In this document: positions 54,946 through 63,904 of the stretch, one piece after another
Position numbering within the stretch: position 1 is the first letter of the stretch
Layout: each line of letters opens with the position of its first letter
NCBI RefSeq assembly: GCF_014651035.1
Contig: NZ_BMWC01000003.1
Span: 1 to 64,000 of the forward strand
DNA length: 64,000 nucleotides
Origin: Streptomyces lomondensis
Lineage (GTDB): Bacteria > Actinomycetota > Actinomycetes > Streptomycetales > Streptomycetaceae
Direction of reading: 5' to 3'
Notes under the pieces: model-generated
The model's input: only the letters and a program-made list of their open reading frames with translations
Databases searched by the model: none
Told to the model about the DNA's origin: nothing
Position numbers and translations under genes: made by a program

Positions 54946-55800
54946 CTACGGCAGCTGCGCCGCCCGCGCCTCACGCCGGTTGTCGCGGAAGTTGTTCACC
55001 CGCCGGGCCGTCGCGAACAGCGGGATCACCGCCCCCATGACCAGCTGGAGCGCACAGCCCGTCTGGAGCAGCAGCTGCCCGCTCGGCGCGTCGAACGCCC
55101 ACGCCGCCAGCAGCCCCATGCTCAGCACGATCCACGACAGCATCGCCACGGCGAGTCGACCCCGCGGCTTGGGGTACTCCACGCGCGACACCATCAGCCA
55201 CGCCGTCCCCAGGATCGCCAGCAGCGTCGCCACGAAGGGCAGCTCCAGCAGCACGATGGACACCACCGTCAGCGCGCCGAACGGCGACGGCATGCCCTGG
55301 AAGGTGCCGTCCTTGACCGTGACGCACGAGAACCGCGCAAGCCGCAGCACCACCGCCAGCAGGACGACGATCGCCCCGACCGCCGCCACCCGCTGGTGCG
55401 CGTCGTCCGCGACCATGCCGTACACCAGCACGAAGTACGCCGGCGCCAGGCCGAAGCTGATCAGGTCGGAGAGGTTGTCCAGCTCCGCGCCCATGGGGGA
55501 GGAGCGCAGCTTGCGCGCCACCAGCCCGTCGAAGAGGTCGAAGACCGCCGCGCAGAGCATGAGGATGACCGCCGTGGCCGCGCTGTGGCGGGCCATGCCG
55601 GTCTCCTGGCTGCCCGTGAGGTGCGGGATCAGGATGCCGGTGGTGGTGAAGTACACCGCCATGAAGCCGCACGTGGCGTTGCCGAGCGTCAGGGTGTCCG
55701 CTATCGACAGGCGCAGAGAGAGGGGCATCTCCTCTTCTTCGTCGACCTCGTCGGCGTCCGGGACCCAGCCGGCCTTGGTGTCAGGATCAATCACGGTCAA
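54946..55800 (-). CDS. pssA: CDP-diacylglycerol--serine O-phosphatidyltransferase
   Basis: A 284-residue integral membrane enzyme making phosphatidylserine from CDP-diacylglycerol and serine. The CDP-alcohol signature is exact: DLFDGLVARKLRSSPMGAEL followed by DNLSD. About eight hydrophobic segments follow an acidic N-terminal tail (DADEVDEEEEM). The TTG at 55800 has GGGGTGA six bases upstream; a GTG two codons later is possible but badly spaced. Either start overlaps the end of psd, so the two enzymes of phosphatidylethanolamine synthesis are translationally coupled. Confidence 0.93.
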   Translation of the reverse strand: MTVIDPDTKAGWVPDADEVDEEEEMPLSLRLSIADTLTLGNATCGFMAVYFTTTGILIPHLTGSQETGMARHSAATAVILMLCAAVFDLFDGLVARKLRSSPMGAELDNLSDLISFGLAPAYFVLVYGMVADDAHQRVAAVGAIVVLLAVVLRLARFSCVTVKDGTFQGMPSPFGALTVVSIVLLELPFVATLLAILGTAWLMVSRVEYPKPRGRLAVAMLSWIVLSMGLLAAWAFDAPSGQLLLQTGCALQLVMGAVIPLFATARRVNNFRDNRREARAAQLP

Positions 55801-56443
55801 TGCGAGTCACCCCAGCCACGGTCTTCTGTCCCACCTCGACCGCGACCTCCACGCCCTCGGGCAGGTAGAGGTCGACACGCGAGCCGAAGCGGATCAGGCC
55901 GATCCGCTCGCCCTGCTCGACCTTGGTGCCCTGGGGCACGTAGGGAACGATGCGGCGGGCGACCGCGCCGGCGATCTGGATCATCTCGATGTCGCCGAGC
56001 TCGGTGTCGAAGTGCCAGACGACGCGCTCGTTGTTCTCGCTCTCCTTGTTGAAGGCGGGAACGAAGCCACCGGGCACGTGCTCGACCGACGTCACCGTGC
56101 CGGCCAGCGGCGCGCGGTTGACGTGGACGTTCAGCGGGCTCATGAAGATCGCGACGCGGGTGCGGCCGTCCTTCCACGGCATGATGCTCTGCACCACACC
56201 GTCGGCGGGCGAGATGACCCGGCCCTGGGCGATCTCGCGCTCGGGGTCGCGGAAGAACCACAGCATCCCCGCCGCGAGCGCGGTGGCGGGAACGGCGACG
56301 GCCTTGGCGGCGCCGGAGCGGCGGGCCCGGGCCAGGCTGAGGGCTGCGGTGGCGACGGTCGGAAGGAGCCACGGCGATGCTCCGCGCGCGAGGCGTACGC
56401 CGGCCCGGCTGTCGCGAGGTGCAGAGGTTTGGCTGTGGGGCAT
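55787..56443 (-). CDS. psd: phosphatidylserine decarboxylase
   Basis: A 218-residue pyruvoyl enzyme converting phosphatidylserine to phosphatidylethanolamine. Self-cleavage occurs at Gly-Ser in IRFGSRVDLYLPEG, leaving the pyruvoyl group on the alpha chain. The short length and PADGVVQSIMPW/MSPLNVHVNRAP motifs mark the archaeal/actinobacterial short Psd type. One N-terminal hydrophobic pair anchors it. The ATG at 56443 has GAAGG seven bases upstream; the longer frame from 56590 is not needed. Confidence 0.93.
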   Translation of the reverse strand: MPHSQTSAPRDSRAGVRLARGASPWLLPTVATAALSLARARRSGAAKAVAVPATALAAGMLWFFRDPEREIAQGRVISPADGVVQSIMPWKDGRTRVAIFMSPLNVHVNRAPLAGTVTSVEHVPGGFVPAFNKESENNERVVWHFDTELGDIEMIQIAGAVARRIVPYVPQGTKVEQGERIGLIRFGSRVDLYLPEGVEVAVEVGQKTVAGVTRIDRD

Positions 56444-56566
56444 GGATGACCTTCGTAGCGGATGATGCCGCACTCTGACGGGGGACGGCGGCTTTCCGGC
56501 GATCGTAGCGGCTCGGGGCCCTAACTGGGTAAGCCAGGCAGCCGAGTCGGCGGCCGAAGAGTGCTG

Positions 56567-56603
56567 ACGGGGTGTGATCTTCTTCTCCAAGAAAACACCC
56601 CGT
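56567..56603 (-). terminator. terminator at the end of the ethylmalonyl-CoA operon
   Basis: ACGGGGTGT and ACACCCCGT pair perfectly over nine bases with a 19-base loop, 11 bases after the acyl-CoA dehydrogenase stop. It separates that operon from psd-pssA, which runs the same way. Confidence 0.65.
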
Positions 56604-56613
56604 ATCCGGACAT

Positions 56614-57819
56614 CTAGCCCTGGAATCGATACTCTTCGAGCAGCCGCCTGCCGATGATCATTTTCTGGATCTCGGCGGTACCTTCACCGATGAGCAGCAT
56701 CGGCGCCTCACGGTAGAGGCGTTCGATCTCGTACTCCTTGGAGAAGCCGTAGCCGCCGTGGATCCGGAAGGCATCCTCGACGACCTCCTTGCAGTACTCG
56801 GAGGCGAGGTACTTCGCCATCCCAGCCTCAAGGTCGTTTCGCTCCCCGGAGTCCTTTTTGCGAGCTGCGTTCACCATCATCGCATGCGCGGCCTCGACCT
56901 TGGTAGCCATCTCGGCCAGCTTGAACTGAATGGCCTGGTGCTGGGCGATCGGCTTCCCGAAGGTGTGACGCTGCTGCGCGTACTGGACACCCAGTTCGAA
57001 CGCACGCTGAGCGACGCCACAGCCACGTGCCGCCACGTTGACGCGGCCGACCTCCACGCCGTCCATCATCTGGTAGAAACCACGGCCGGTGACCCCGCCG
57101 AGCACACGATCGGCGGGAATCCGCAGGCCATCCATGATGAGCTCGGTGGTGTCGACACCCTTGTAGCCCATCTTGTCGATCTTCCCGGGGATGGTGAGGC
57201 CGGGGCGGACCTCGCCGAAGCCGGGCTCCTTCTCGACCAGGAAGGTCGTCATCGACTTGTGGGGCGCGGTGCCCTCGGGGTGACCTTCGTCACTTCGCAC
57301 CAGGACGGCCACCAGGGACGACGTCCCGCCGTTCGTCAGCCACATCTTCTGGCCGTTCAGGACGTACTCGTCGCCGTCCCGTACCGCCTTCGACGTGATC
57401 GCCGAGACGTCCGAGCCGAGGCCCGGCTCCGACATCGAGAACGCGCCGCGGATGTCGCCGGCCGCCATCCTCGGCAGGAAGTGGTCCTTCTGCTCCTGCG
57501 TGCCGTGCTGCTTGAGCATGTACGCCACGATGAAGTGCGTGTTGATGATGCCGGACACCGACATCCACCCGCGGGCGATCTCCTCCACGCACAGCGCGTA
57601 GGTCAGGAGCGACTCGCCCAGGCCCCCGTACTCCTCGGGGATCATCAGGCCGAACAGGCCCAACTCCTTCAGCCCGTCGACGATCGCTTGCGGGTACTCG
57701 TCGCGGTGCTCCAGCTCGGTCGCGACCGGGATGATCTCCTTGTCGACAAAGTCCCGGACGGTGGAGAGGATCTCCTGCTGGACGTCCGTCAGACCGGCGG
57801 TCTGGGCGAGTCGCGCCAT
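56614..57819 (-). CDS. mcd: acyl-CoA dehydrogenase, probably (2S)-methylsuccinyl-CoA dehydrogenase
   Basis: A 401-residue flavoenzyme. FAD and substrate motifs are in order: FSMSEPGLGSDVSAI, MWLTNGG, RHTFGKPIAQHQ and the C-terminal IHGGYGFSKEYEIERLYREA. The catalytic Glu lies in LIGEGTAEIQK. It is last in the ccr-meaA-mcl-mch operon, 2 bp after mch, and the pathway needs exactly this step (methylsuccinyl-CoA to mesaconyl-CoA). It lacks the N-terminal extension of the Rhodobacter Mcd, so the specific name is from context. AGGAG precedes the ATG. Confidence 0.85.
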   Translation of the reverse strand: MARLAQTAGLTDVQQEILSTVRDFVDKEIIPVATELEHRDEYPQAIVDGLKELGLFGLMIPEEYGGLGESLLTYALCVEEIARGWMSVSGIINTHFIVAYMLKQHGTQEQKDHFLPRMAAGDIRGAFSMSEPGLGSDVSAITSKAVRDGDEYVLNGQKMWLTNGGTSSLVAVLVRSDEGHPEGTAPHKSMTTFLVEKEPGFGEVRPGLTIPGKIDKMGYKGVDTTELIMDGLRIPADRVLGGVTGRGFYQMMDGVEVGRVNVAARGCGVAQRAFELGVQYAQQRHTFGKPIAQHQAIQFKLAEMATKVEAAHAMMVNAARKKDSGERNDLEAGMAKYLASEYCKEVVEDAFRIHGGYGFSKEYEIERLYREAPMLLIGEGTAEIQKMIIGRRLLEEYRFQG

Positions 57820-57821
57820 GG

Positions 57822-58334
57822 CTACTTCTCCTGCTCCCTGAGCTCGGGGCGGCCGGGCTGCTCGCCGCCGCGCTCCTTGATGTACGTCTCGGTCGGCACC
57901 ATCACCTTGCGGCGGAAGACGCAGACCAGCGTGCCGTCCTGCTTGTAGCCCTTGGTCTCGACGTGGACGATGCCGCGGTCGTTCTTCGACTTCGACGGCC
58001 ACTTGTCGAGCACGGTCGTCTCGCCGTAGATCGTGTCGCCGTGGAAGGTCGGTGCCACGTGCCTGAGCGACTCGATCTCCAGGTTGGCGATCGCCTTGCC
58101 GGAGACGTCCGGGACGGACATGCCGAGCAGCAGCGAGTAGATGTAGTTCCCGACGACGACGTTCCTGCCGAAGTCCGTCGTCTGCTCCGCATAGTTCGAG
58201 TCCATGTGGAGCGGGTGGTGGTTCATGGTGAGGAGGCAGAACAGGTGGTCGTCGTACTCCGTGACCGTCTTGCCGGGCCAGTGCTTGTAGACCGCCCCGA
58301 CCTCGAACTCCTCGTAGGTGCGTCCGAACTGCAT
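57822..58334 (-). CDS. mch: mesaconyl-CoA hydratase-like MaoC-family protein
   Basis: A 170-residue single hot-dog protein. The hydratase-2 motif region is FCLLTMNHHPLHMDSNYAEQT, followed by VVVGNYIYSLLLGMSV. It should add water to mesaconyl-CoA to give beta-methylmalyl-CoA. The Rhodobacter enzyme is a two-domain protein of about twice this length; here a homodimer would be needed. The ATG at 58334 lies ten bases from GGAGG, which itself overlaps the end of mcl. Confidence 0.88.
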   Translation of the reverse strand: MQFGRTYEEFEVGAVYKHWPGKTVTEYDDHLFCLLTMNHHPLHMDSNYAEQTTDFGRNVVVGNYIYSLLLGMSVPDVSGKAIANLEIESLRHVAPTFHGDTIYGETTVLDKWPSKSKNDRGIVHVETKGYKQDGTLVCVFRRKVMVPTETYIKERGGEQPGRPELREQEK

Positions 58335-58339
58335 CGCCG

Positions 58340-59299
58340 TCACGCCTCCGGGATCTCGAACGTGCTGGTGCGCCGCATGCCGGCGGCACGGCCCTTGCCC
58401 GCGATGACCAGGGCCATCTTGCGGCTGGCCTCGTCGATCATCTCGTCGCCGAGCATCGCGGAGCCCTTCTTGCCGCCCGCCTCGGACGTGTAGTAGTCGT
58501 ACGCGTCCAGGATCAGCTCGGCGTGGTCGTAGTCCTCCTGGGACGGCGAGAAGATCTCGTTGGACGCCTCGACCTGGCCCGGGTGCAGCACCCACTTGCC
58601 GTCGAAGCCGAGGGCGGCGGCGCGCTGGGCGACCTCGCGGTAGCCCTCGACGTTGCGGATCTGGAGGTAGGGGCCGTCGATCGCCTGGAGGTTGTTGGCG
58701 CGGGCGGCCATCAGGATCTTCATCAGGATGTAGTGGTAGGCGTCCGCCGGGTAGCCGGGCGGCTGCTCGCCCACGACCAGCGACTTCATGTTGATCGACG
58801 CCATGAAGTCGGCCGGGCCGAAGATCATCGTCTCGATACGTGGACTGGCTTGAGCGATCTCGTTGACGTTGTTGAGGCCCTGCGCGTTCTCGATCTGCGC
58901 CTCGATGCCGATCCGGCCGACCTCGAAGCCCATCGTCTTCTCGATCTGCGTCAGCAGCAGGTCCAGCGCCACGATCTGCTGGGCGTCCTGCACCTTCGGC
59001 AGCATGATGCAGTCGAGGTTCTGGCCGGCGCCCTCGACGACCGTGACGACGTCCCGGTACGTCCACTCGGTCGTCCAGTCGTTGACCCGGACCACCCGCG
59101 TCTTGCCCGTCCAGTCGCCCTCGTTGAGGAACTTGACGATGGTGTGCCGCGCCTCCGGCTTGGCGAGCGGCGCGCACGCGTCCTCCAGGTCCAGGAAGAC
59201 CTGGTCCGCCGGGAGGCCCTGCGCCTTCTCCAGGAAGCGGGGGTTGCTGCCCGGTACGGCCAGGCAGGAACGCCGCGGGCGGAGACGGTTGACGGTCAT
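58340..59299 (-). CDS. mcl: HpcH/HpaI-family lyase, probable beta-methylmalyl-CoA/malyl-CoA lyase
   Basis: A 319-residue CitE-like TIM barrel. Motifs are RRSCLAVPGSNPRFLEKA, VFLDLEDACAP (metal-binding Glu/Asp), IGIEAQIENAQGL (Glu ligand) and MIFGPADFMAS (Asp). It cleaves beta-methylmalyl-CoA to glyoxylate and propionyl-CoA. Its start overlaps the meaA stop by 4 bp. Confidence 0.9.
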   Translation of the reverse strand: MTVNRLRPRRSCLAVPGSNPRFLEKAQGLPADQVFLDLEDACAPLAKPEARHTIVKFLNEGDWTGKTRVVRVNDWTTEWTYRDVVTVVEGAGQNLDCIMLPKVQDAQQIVALDLLLTQIEKTMGFEVGRIGIEAQIENAQGLNNVNEIAQASPRIETMIFGPADFMASINMKSLVVGEQPPGYPADAYHYILMKILMAARANNLQAIDGPYLQIRNVEGYREVAQRAAALGFDGKWVLHPGQVEASNEIFSPSQEDYDHAELILDAYDYYTSEAGGKKGSAMLGDEMIDEASRKMALVIAGKGRAAGMRRTSTFEIPEA

Positions 59300-61323
59300 G
59301 CGGGGACCTCCAGGGGGTCGAGCTGGTTCGCTTTCCGGATCTCGTCGACGATGCGGCCGATGATTCCGGTGATGTCGAAGTCCTTCGGGGTGAAGACCGC
59401 GGCCACTCCGGCTGCCCTGAGCTGCTCGGCATCACCGTTCGGGATGATGCCACCGGCGATCACCGGTATATCTGTGGCACCGGCCACACGGAGCCGTTCG
59501 AGGACGTCCGGCACCAGCTGGGCGTGCGATCCGGACAGGATGGACAGGCCGACCGCGTGCACGTCCTCGGCGAGCGCCGCGTCCACGATCTGTTCGGGCG
59601 TCAGCCGGATGCCCTGGTAGACCACCTCGAAGCCGGCGTCACGCGCGCGCACGGCGATCTGCTCGGCGCCGTTGGAGTGGCCGTCCAGGCCCGGCTTGCC
59701 GACCAGGAAGCGCAGCTTGCCGACGCCCAGGTCCTTGGCCGTCAGCTCCACCTTGCGGCGCACGTGGGCGAGCGCGCTGCCCTCTTCCGCGGGGACGGCC
59801 ACCGGCGCCGACGAGACGCCCGTGGGCGCCCGGAACTCGCCGAACACCTCGCGCAGGGCCCCGGCCCACTCGCCGGTCGTCGCCCCGGCGCGGGCGCACT
59901 CCAGGGTGGCCTCCATGAGGTTCTCGGTGCCGCGCGCGGCCTCCTTCAGCCGCTCCAGGGCCTTGCAGGGCCGCGGATGGTTGAAGGGCGGCTGGTAGCG
60001 GCTGTCGCGCCACTGCTGGAGCGCGGCGACGACCCGGGCCTCGACCTCCGGGTCCACCGTCTGGATCGCGGTGTCCAGGTCGGCGGTGAGCGGGTTCGGC
60101 TCGGTGCCCTCGAAGATGTTGACGCCGACGATCTTCTCCTGGCCGGACTCGATCCGGCCCCGGCGCTCGGCGTGCGAGGCGACCAGCTGCGACTTGAGGT
60201 AGCCGGACTCGACGGCCGCCATCGCGCCGCCCATCTCCTCGATGCGGTCCATCTCGGCGAGCGCCGCCTCGACCAGTCCCTCCACCTTCGCCTCGATCAC
60301 CTTCGAGCCCTCGAAGATGTCCTCGTACTCCAGCAGGTCGCTCTCGTACGCCAGCACCTGCTGGATGCGCAGCGACCACTGCTGGTCCCAGGGGCGGGGC
60401 AGGCCGAGGGCCTCGTTCCAGGCGGGGAGCTGCACGGCACGCGCGCGTGCGTCCTTGGAGAGGGTCACGGCCAGCATCTCCAGGACGATCCGCTGGACGT
60501 TGTTCTCCGGCTGCGCCTCCGTCAGGCCGAGGGAGTTGACCTGGACGCCGTAGCGGAAGCGGCGCTGCTTGGGGTTCTCGATGCCGTACCGCTCGCGCGT
60601 GACCTTGTCCCAGATGCGGCCGAACGCCCGCATCTTGCACATCTCCTCGATGAAGCGGACGCCCGCGTTCACGAAGAAGGAGATGCGCGCCACGACATCG
60701 CCCATGCGCTCCTGCGGCACCTGGCCGCTGTCGCGGACCGCGTCGAGGACGGCGATGGCGGTGGACATCGCGTACGCGATCTCCTGGACCGGCGTGGCTC
60801 CCGCCTCCTGCAGGTGGTAGCTGCAGATGTTGATCGGGTTCCACTTCGGCATGTGGGAGACCGTGTACGCGATCATGTCCGTCGTCAGGCGGAGGCTCGG
60901 CCCCGGCGGGAAGACGTGCGTCCCCCGGGACAGGTACTCCTTGACGATGTCGTTCTGGGTCGTGCCCTGGAGCTGGGTGATGTCCGCACCCTGCTCCTCG
61001 GCGACGACCTGATAGAGCGCCAGCAGCCACATGGCCGTGGCGTTGATGGTCATCGAGGTGTTCATCTGCTCCAGGGGGATGTCCTGGAACAGCCGGCGCA
61101 TGTCACCGACGTGCGCGATCGGCACGCCGACCCGTCCCACCTCGCCGCGGGCGAGGATGTGGTCGGAGTCGTAGCCGGTCTGCGTCGGCAGGTCGAACGC
61201 CACGGACAGACCCGTCTGGCCCTTGGCGAGGTTGCGCCGGTACAGCTCGTTGGACGCCTCGGCGGTCGAGTGCCCCGCATACGTCCGCATGAGCCACGGC
61301 CGGTCCTTCTGACGCTCTGTCAT
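59296..61323 (-). CDS. meaA: ethylmalonyl-CoA mutase, adenosylcobalamin-dependent
   Basis: A 675-residue single-chain B12 mutase that turns ethylmalonyl-CoA into methylsuccinyl-CoA. The N-terminal catalytic barrel (YRRNLAKGQTGLSVAFDLPTQ; GTTQNDIVKEYLSRGTHVFP) extends to about 500. The B12-binding domain has the lower ligand motif DGHSNG, then SILSGSH and AGGIIP. It starts 9 bp after ccr. The sequence matches MeaA-type mutases rather than methylmalonyl-CoA mutase large subunits, which are longer and have a partner subunit. Confidence 0.95.
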   Translation of the reverse strand: MTERQKDRPWLMRTYAGHSTAEASNELYRRNLAKGQTGLSVAFDLPTQTGYDSDHILARGEVGRVGVPIAHVGDMRRLFQDIPLEQMNTSMTINATAMWLLALYQVVAEEQGADITQLQGTTQNDIVKEYLSRGTHVFPPGPSLRLTTDMIAYTVSHMPKWNPINICSYHLQEAGATPVQEIAYAMSTAIAVLDAVRDSGQVPQERMGDVVARISFFVNAGVRFIEEMCKMRAFGRIWDKVTRERYGIENPKQRRFRYGVQVNSLGLTEAQPENNVQRIVLEMLAVTLSKDARARAVQLPAWNEALGLPRPWDQQWSLRIQQVLAYESDLLEYEDIFEGSKVIEAKVEGLVEAALAEMDRIEEMGGAMAAVESGYLKSQLVASHAERRGRIESGQEKIVGVNIFEGTEPNPLTADLDTAIQTVDPEVEARVVAALQQWRDSRYQPPFNHPRPCKALERLKEAARGTENLMEATLECARAGATTGEWAGALREVFGEFRAPTGVSSAPVAVPAEEGSALAHVRRKVELTAKDLGVGKLRFLVGKPGLDGHSNGAEQIAVRARDAGFEVVYQGIRLTPEQIVDAALAEDVHAVGLSILSGSHAQLVPDVLERLRVAGATDIPVIAGGIIPNGDAEQLRAAGVAAVFTPKDFDITGIIGRIVDEIRKANQLDPLEVPA

Positions 61324-61332
61324 CTGCGGCTC

Positions 61333-62676
61333 TCAGACGTTCCGGAAGCGGTTGATGGCGTCGACGTGCTGGGCGCGCTTCTCCTGGTCGCGCACGCCCA
61401 GGCCCTCCTCGGGGGCCATGCACAGCACGCCGACCTTGCCCTGGTGCAGGTTGCGGTGCACGTCGTAGGCGGCCTGGCCGGTGTCCTCCAGGGAGTACAC
61501 CTTGGACAGGGTCGGGTGGATCTTGCCCTTCGCGATGAGCCGGTTGGCCTCCCAGGCCTCGCGGTAGTTGGCGAAGTGCGAGCCGATGATCCGCTTCAGG
61601 GACATCCACAGGTAGCGGTTGTCGTACTCGTGCATGTAGCCCGAGGTGGAGGCGCAGGTGGTGATCGTGCCGCCCTTGCGGGTGACGAAGACGCTCGCGC
61701 CGAAGGTCTCGCGGCCGGGGTGCTCGAAGACGATGTCGATGTCCTCGCCGCCGGTGAGCTCGCGGATGCGCTTGCCGAAGCGCTTCCACTCCTTGGGGTC
61801 CTGGGTGTTCTCGTCCTTCCAGAACCTGTAGCCCTCGGCGTTGCGGTCGATGATCGCCTCGGCGCCCATCGCGCGGCAGATCTCCGCCTTCTGCGGCGAG
61901 GAGACGACACAGATCGGGTTGGCGCCGCCGGCCAGCGCGAACTGGGTGGCGTAGCTGCCGAGTCCGCCGCTCGCGCCCCAGATGAGCACGTTGTCGCCCT
62001 GCTTCATGGCGGCGCCGTTGCGGGAGACCAGCTGCCGGTAGGCGGTCGAGTTGACCAGGCCGGGAGCGGCGGCCTCCTCCCAGCTGAGGTGGTCCGGCTT
62101 CGGCATCAGCTGGTTGGACTTGACCAGCGCGATCTCGGCGAGGCCGCCGAAGTTGGTCTCGAAGCCCCAGATGCGCTGCTCGGGGTCGAGCATCGTGTCG
62201 TTGTGGCCGTCCGAGGACTCCAGCTCGACGGACAGGCAGTGCGCGACGACCTCGTCACCGGGCCGCCAGGCGTTGACGCCCGGGCCGGTGCGCAGCACGA
62301 CGCCCGCGAGGTCGGAGCCGATGATGTGGTACGGCAGGTCGTGGCGCTTGGCCAGCTCGCTGGTGCGGCCGTAGCGCTCCAGGAAGCCGAACGTCGACAG
62401 CGGCTCGAAGATCGACGTCCACACCGAGTTGTAGTTGACCGAGGAGGCCATGACGGCCACCAGGGCCTCGCCCGGGCCGAGCTCGGGCAGCGGCACCTCG
62501 TCCAGGTGGATCGACTTGCGGGGGTCCTTGTCGCGCGTGGCGAGCCCGGCGAACATCTCCGTCTCGTCCTTGTGCACGGTGATCGCGCGGTACGACTCGG
62601 GCAGCGGGAGGGCGGCGAAGTCCTCCGACGTGGAGTCGGGCGACTGGATCGCGGCCAGGATGTCCTTCACGGTCAC
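61333..62676 (-). CDS. ccr: crotonyl-CoA carboxylase/reductase
   Basis: A 447-residue NADPH-dependent reductive carboxylase that makes ethylmalonyl-CoA from crotonyl-CoA and CO2. The length equals the classical streptomycete enzyme. CO2-pocket residues known from the Kitasatospora enzyme can be found: Asn81, Phe172-Glu173 (GFETN) and His367 (GSHFAN), with a two-residue shift for the last three. NADPH motif GASGGLGSYATQFA is present. The GTG at 62676 has GGAGG seven bases upstream. It opens the operon, feeding both acetyl-CoA assimilation and ethylmalonyl extender supply. Confidence 0.96.
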   Translation of the reverse strand: MTVKDILAAIQSPDSTSEDFAALPLPESYRAITVHKDETEMFAGLATRDKDPRKSIHLDEVPLPELGPGEALVAVMASSVNYNSVWTSIFEPLSTFGFLERYGRTSELAKRHDLPYHIIGSDLAGVVLRTGPGVNAWRPGDEVVAHCLSVELESSDGHNDTMLDPEQRIWGFETNFGGLAEIALVKSNQLMPKPDHLSWEEAAAPGLVNSTAYRQLVSRNGAAMKQGDNVLIWGASGGLGSYATQFALAGGANPICVVSSPQKAEICRAMGAEAIIDRNAEGYRFWKDENTQDPKEWKRFGKRIRELTGGEDIDIVFEHPGRETFGASVFVTRKGGTITTCASTSGYMHEYDNRYLWMSLKRIIGSHFANYREAWEANRLIAKGKIHPTLSKVYSLEDTGQAAYDVHRNLHQGKVGVLCMAPEEGLGVRDQEKRAQHVDAINRFRNV

Positions 62677-62876
62677 GGTGTTGCCTCCGGCGGTGAGCGC
62701 CCTGAGGGAGGGGCGCCGATGGTTACGTCGGTGCTGCTGAGGGTTGAGGGGTGCCGTCGGTTCGGCGGTGGTGCTGTTCGGCAGCGCTGGTGGCGCGGGA
62801 GGTTGCCTGTGACGCAGGCGTCCGGGCACGCGGGCACGGGGCTCGCTGGGACGGTTGCCCGGACCTCTTCAACGTA

Positions 62877-62912
62877 TGACACCGCGTGTCACCCCGCAAG
62901 GCACTGAGTGCC
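62877..62912. promoter_or_regulatory. two palindromes in the ccr upstream region
   Basis: TGACACCGCGTGTCA (62877-62891) and GGCACTGAGTGCC (62900-62912) are perfect inverted repeats 8 bp apart in the 378-bp gap between tetR and ccr, about 200 bp before the ccr start. The rest of the gap holds no gene; the stretch near 62940 is A/T-rich (AATCTTTACGTAACAAATG). They are likely operators, possibly for the adjacent TetR protein. Confidence 0.5.
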
Positions 62913-63007
62913 AGAACTTGCTCTCAGATGAAATCTTTACGTAACAAATGAGCGATGATCGATCGAATCGTGCTATGGAACGCGCTGAAAAGGGGTCCTG
63001 ACATGCC

Positions 63008-63035
63008 AAAACGGCCACCCGGTCGGGGTGGCCGT
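63008..63035 (-). terminator. intrinsic terminator of the tetR gene
   Basis: On the minus strand ACGGCCACCC, five loop bases, GGGTGGCCGT and TTTT form a perfect ten-base-pair hairpin with a T-run, about 20 bases after the tetR stop. Confidence 0.88.
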
Positions 63036-63055
63036 CATCACAAGGGCGGAGTGGC

Positions 63056-63865
63056 TCAGCGCTCCTTGAGCGCCTGCTCGATCGTCCGCATGACCTCGTC
63101 CAGCGGGGCGTCGGTGCGGGCGACCGTCACCAGGACCTCGCCCTGCGCCGAGGCCGTGGCCGCGGCCGGCTGCGGTTCCGTGGCGCGCCCGGCGCCGATC
63201 CCGGTGCCGAACGTCTTGCGCACGATCGCGAAGGCGTGGTCGAGCTGCGCCTCCACGTCGCCCTGTCCGCCGGCCCGCAGCCAGCGCCGCAGGACGTGGT
63301 TGTGGGCGGTGACCACGGCGGACGCGGCGACCTCCGCCAGCAGCGGGTCGTCGTTGGCGTCGTCGGCGTGCGCGCGCTCGTCGAAGTGGCCGAGGAGATA
63401 GCGGGTGAAGAGCCGTTCGTAGCGGGCCACCGACGCGATCTCCGCCTCGCGCAGGGTGGGTACCTCGCGCGTCAGCTTGTAGCGGGCGACCGAGATCTCC
63501 GGCCGGGCCGCGTACATCCTCATGACTTCCTTGATGCCGCGGCACACCGTGTCGAGCGGATGCTCGTGGGCGGGCGCGGCGTTGAGGACCGCCTCGGCGC
63601 GGATCAGGGTGTCGTCGTGGTCGGGGAAGATCGCCTCTTCCTTGGAGCGGAAGTGGCGGAAGAAGGTGCGGCGGGCGACCCCGGCCTGGGCCGCGATCTC
63701 GTCGACGGTGGTCGCCTCGTACCCCTTGGTCGCGAACAGCTCCATCGCGGCGGCCGCCAGTTCCCGGCGCATCTTGAGCCGCTGGGCGGCGGCACGGGAG
63801 CCTGCGGCACTCTCCGGCGCGTCGGTCGTAGCTGGTGTACGTGAGGACTTGGCGGGCTGGGACAT
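63056..63865 (-). CDS. TetR-family regulator upstream of ccr
   Basis: A 269-residue regulator. The helix-turn-helix is VDEIAAQAGVARRTFFRHFRSKEEAI (residues about 60-85), preceded by a 35-residue flexible tail. The C-terminal ligand domain is helical with an Ala-rich end. Its position just upstream and co-directional with the ethylmalonyl-CoA operon, and its own terminator, suggest it controls that operon from a separate transcript, perhaps sensing an acyl-CoA. The ATG at 63865 is preferred; one at 63883 is possible. Confidence 0.9.
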   Translation of the reverse strand: MSQPAKSSRTPATTDAPESAAGSRAAAQRLKMRRELAAAAMELFATKGYEATTVDEIAAQAGVARRTFFRHFRSKEEAIFPDHDDTLIRAEAVLNAAPAHEHPLDTVCRGIKEVMRMYAARPEISVARYKLTREVPTLREAEIASVARYERLFTRYLLGHFDERAHADDANDDPLLAEVAASAVVTAHNHVLRRWLRAGGQGDVEAQLDHAFAIVRKTFGTGIGAGRATEPQPAAATASAQGEVLVTVARTDAPLDEVMRTIEQALKER

Positions 63866-63880
63866 GCCCCGAACGTACTG

Positions 63881-63904
63881 CATGTGCGCAGCTCGATGCG
63901 CATG
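63881..63904. promoter_or_regulatory. inverted repeat at the tetR start
   Basis: CATGTGCGCA and TGCGCATG flank six bases directly in front of the tetR start codon, a typical autoregulatory operator position. The remaining 96 bases to the window edge show no complete gene. Confidence 0.45.

Noticed and set aside
63008..63035. Hairpin after tetR considered as a ccr operator
   Set aside because: The ten-base-pair stem followed by TTTT in the direction of tetR transcription is a textbook terminator.
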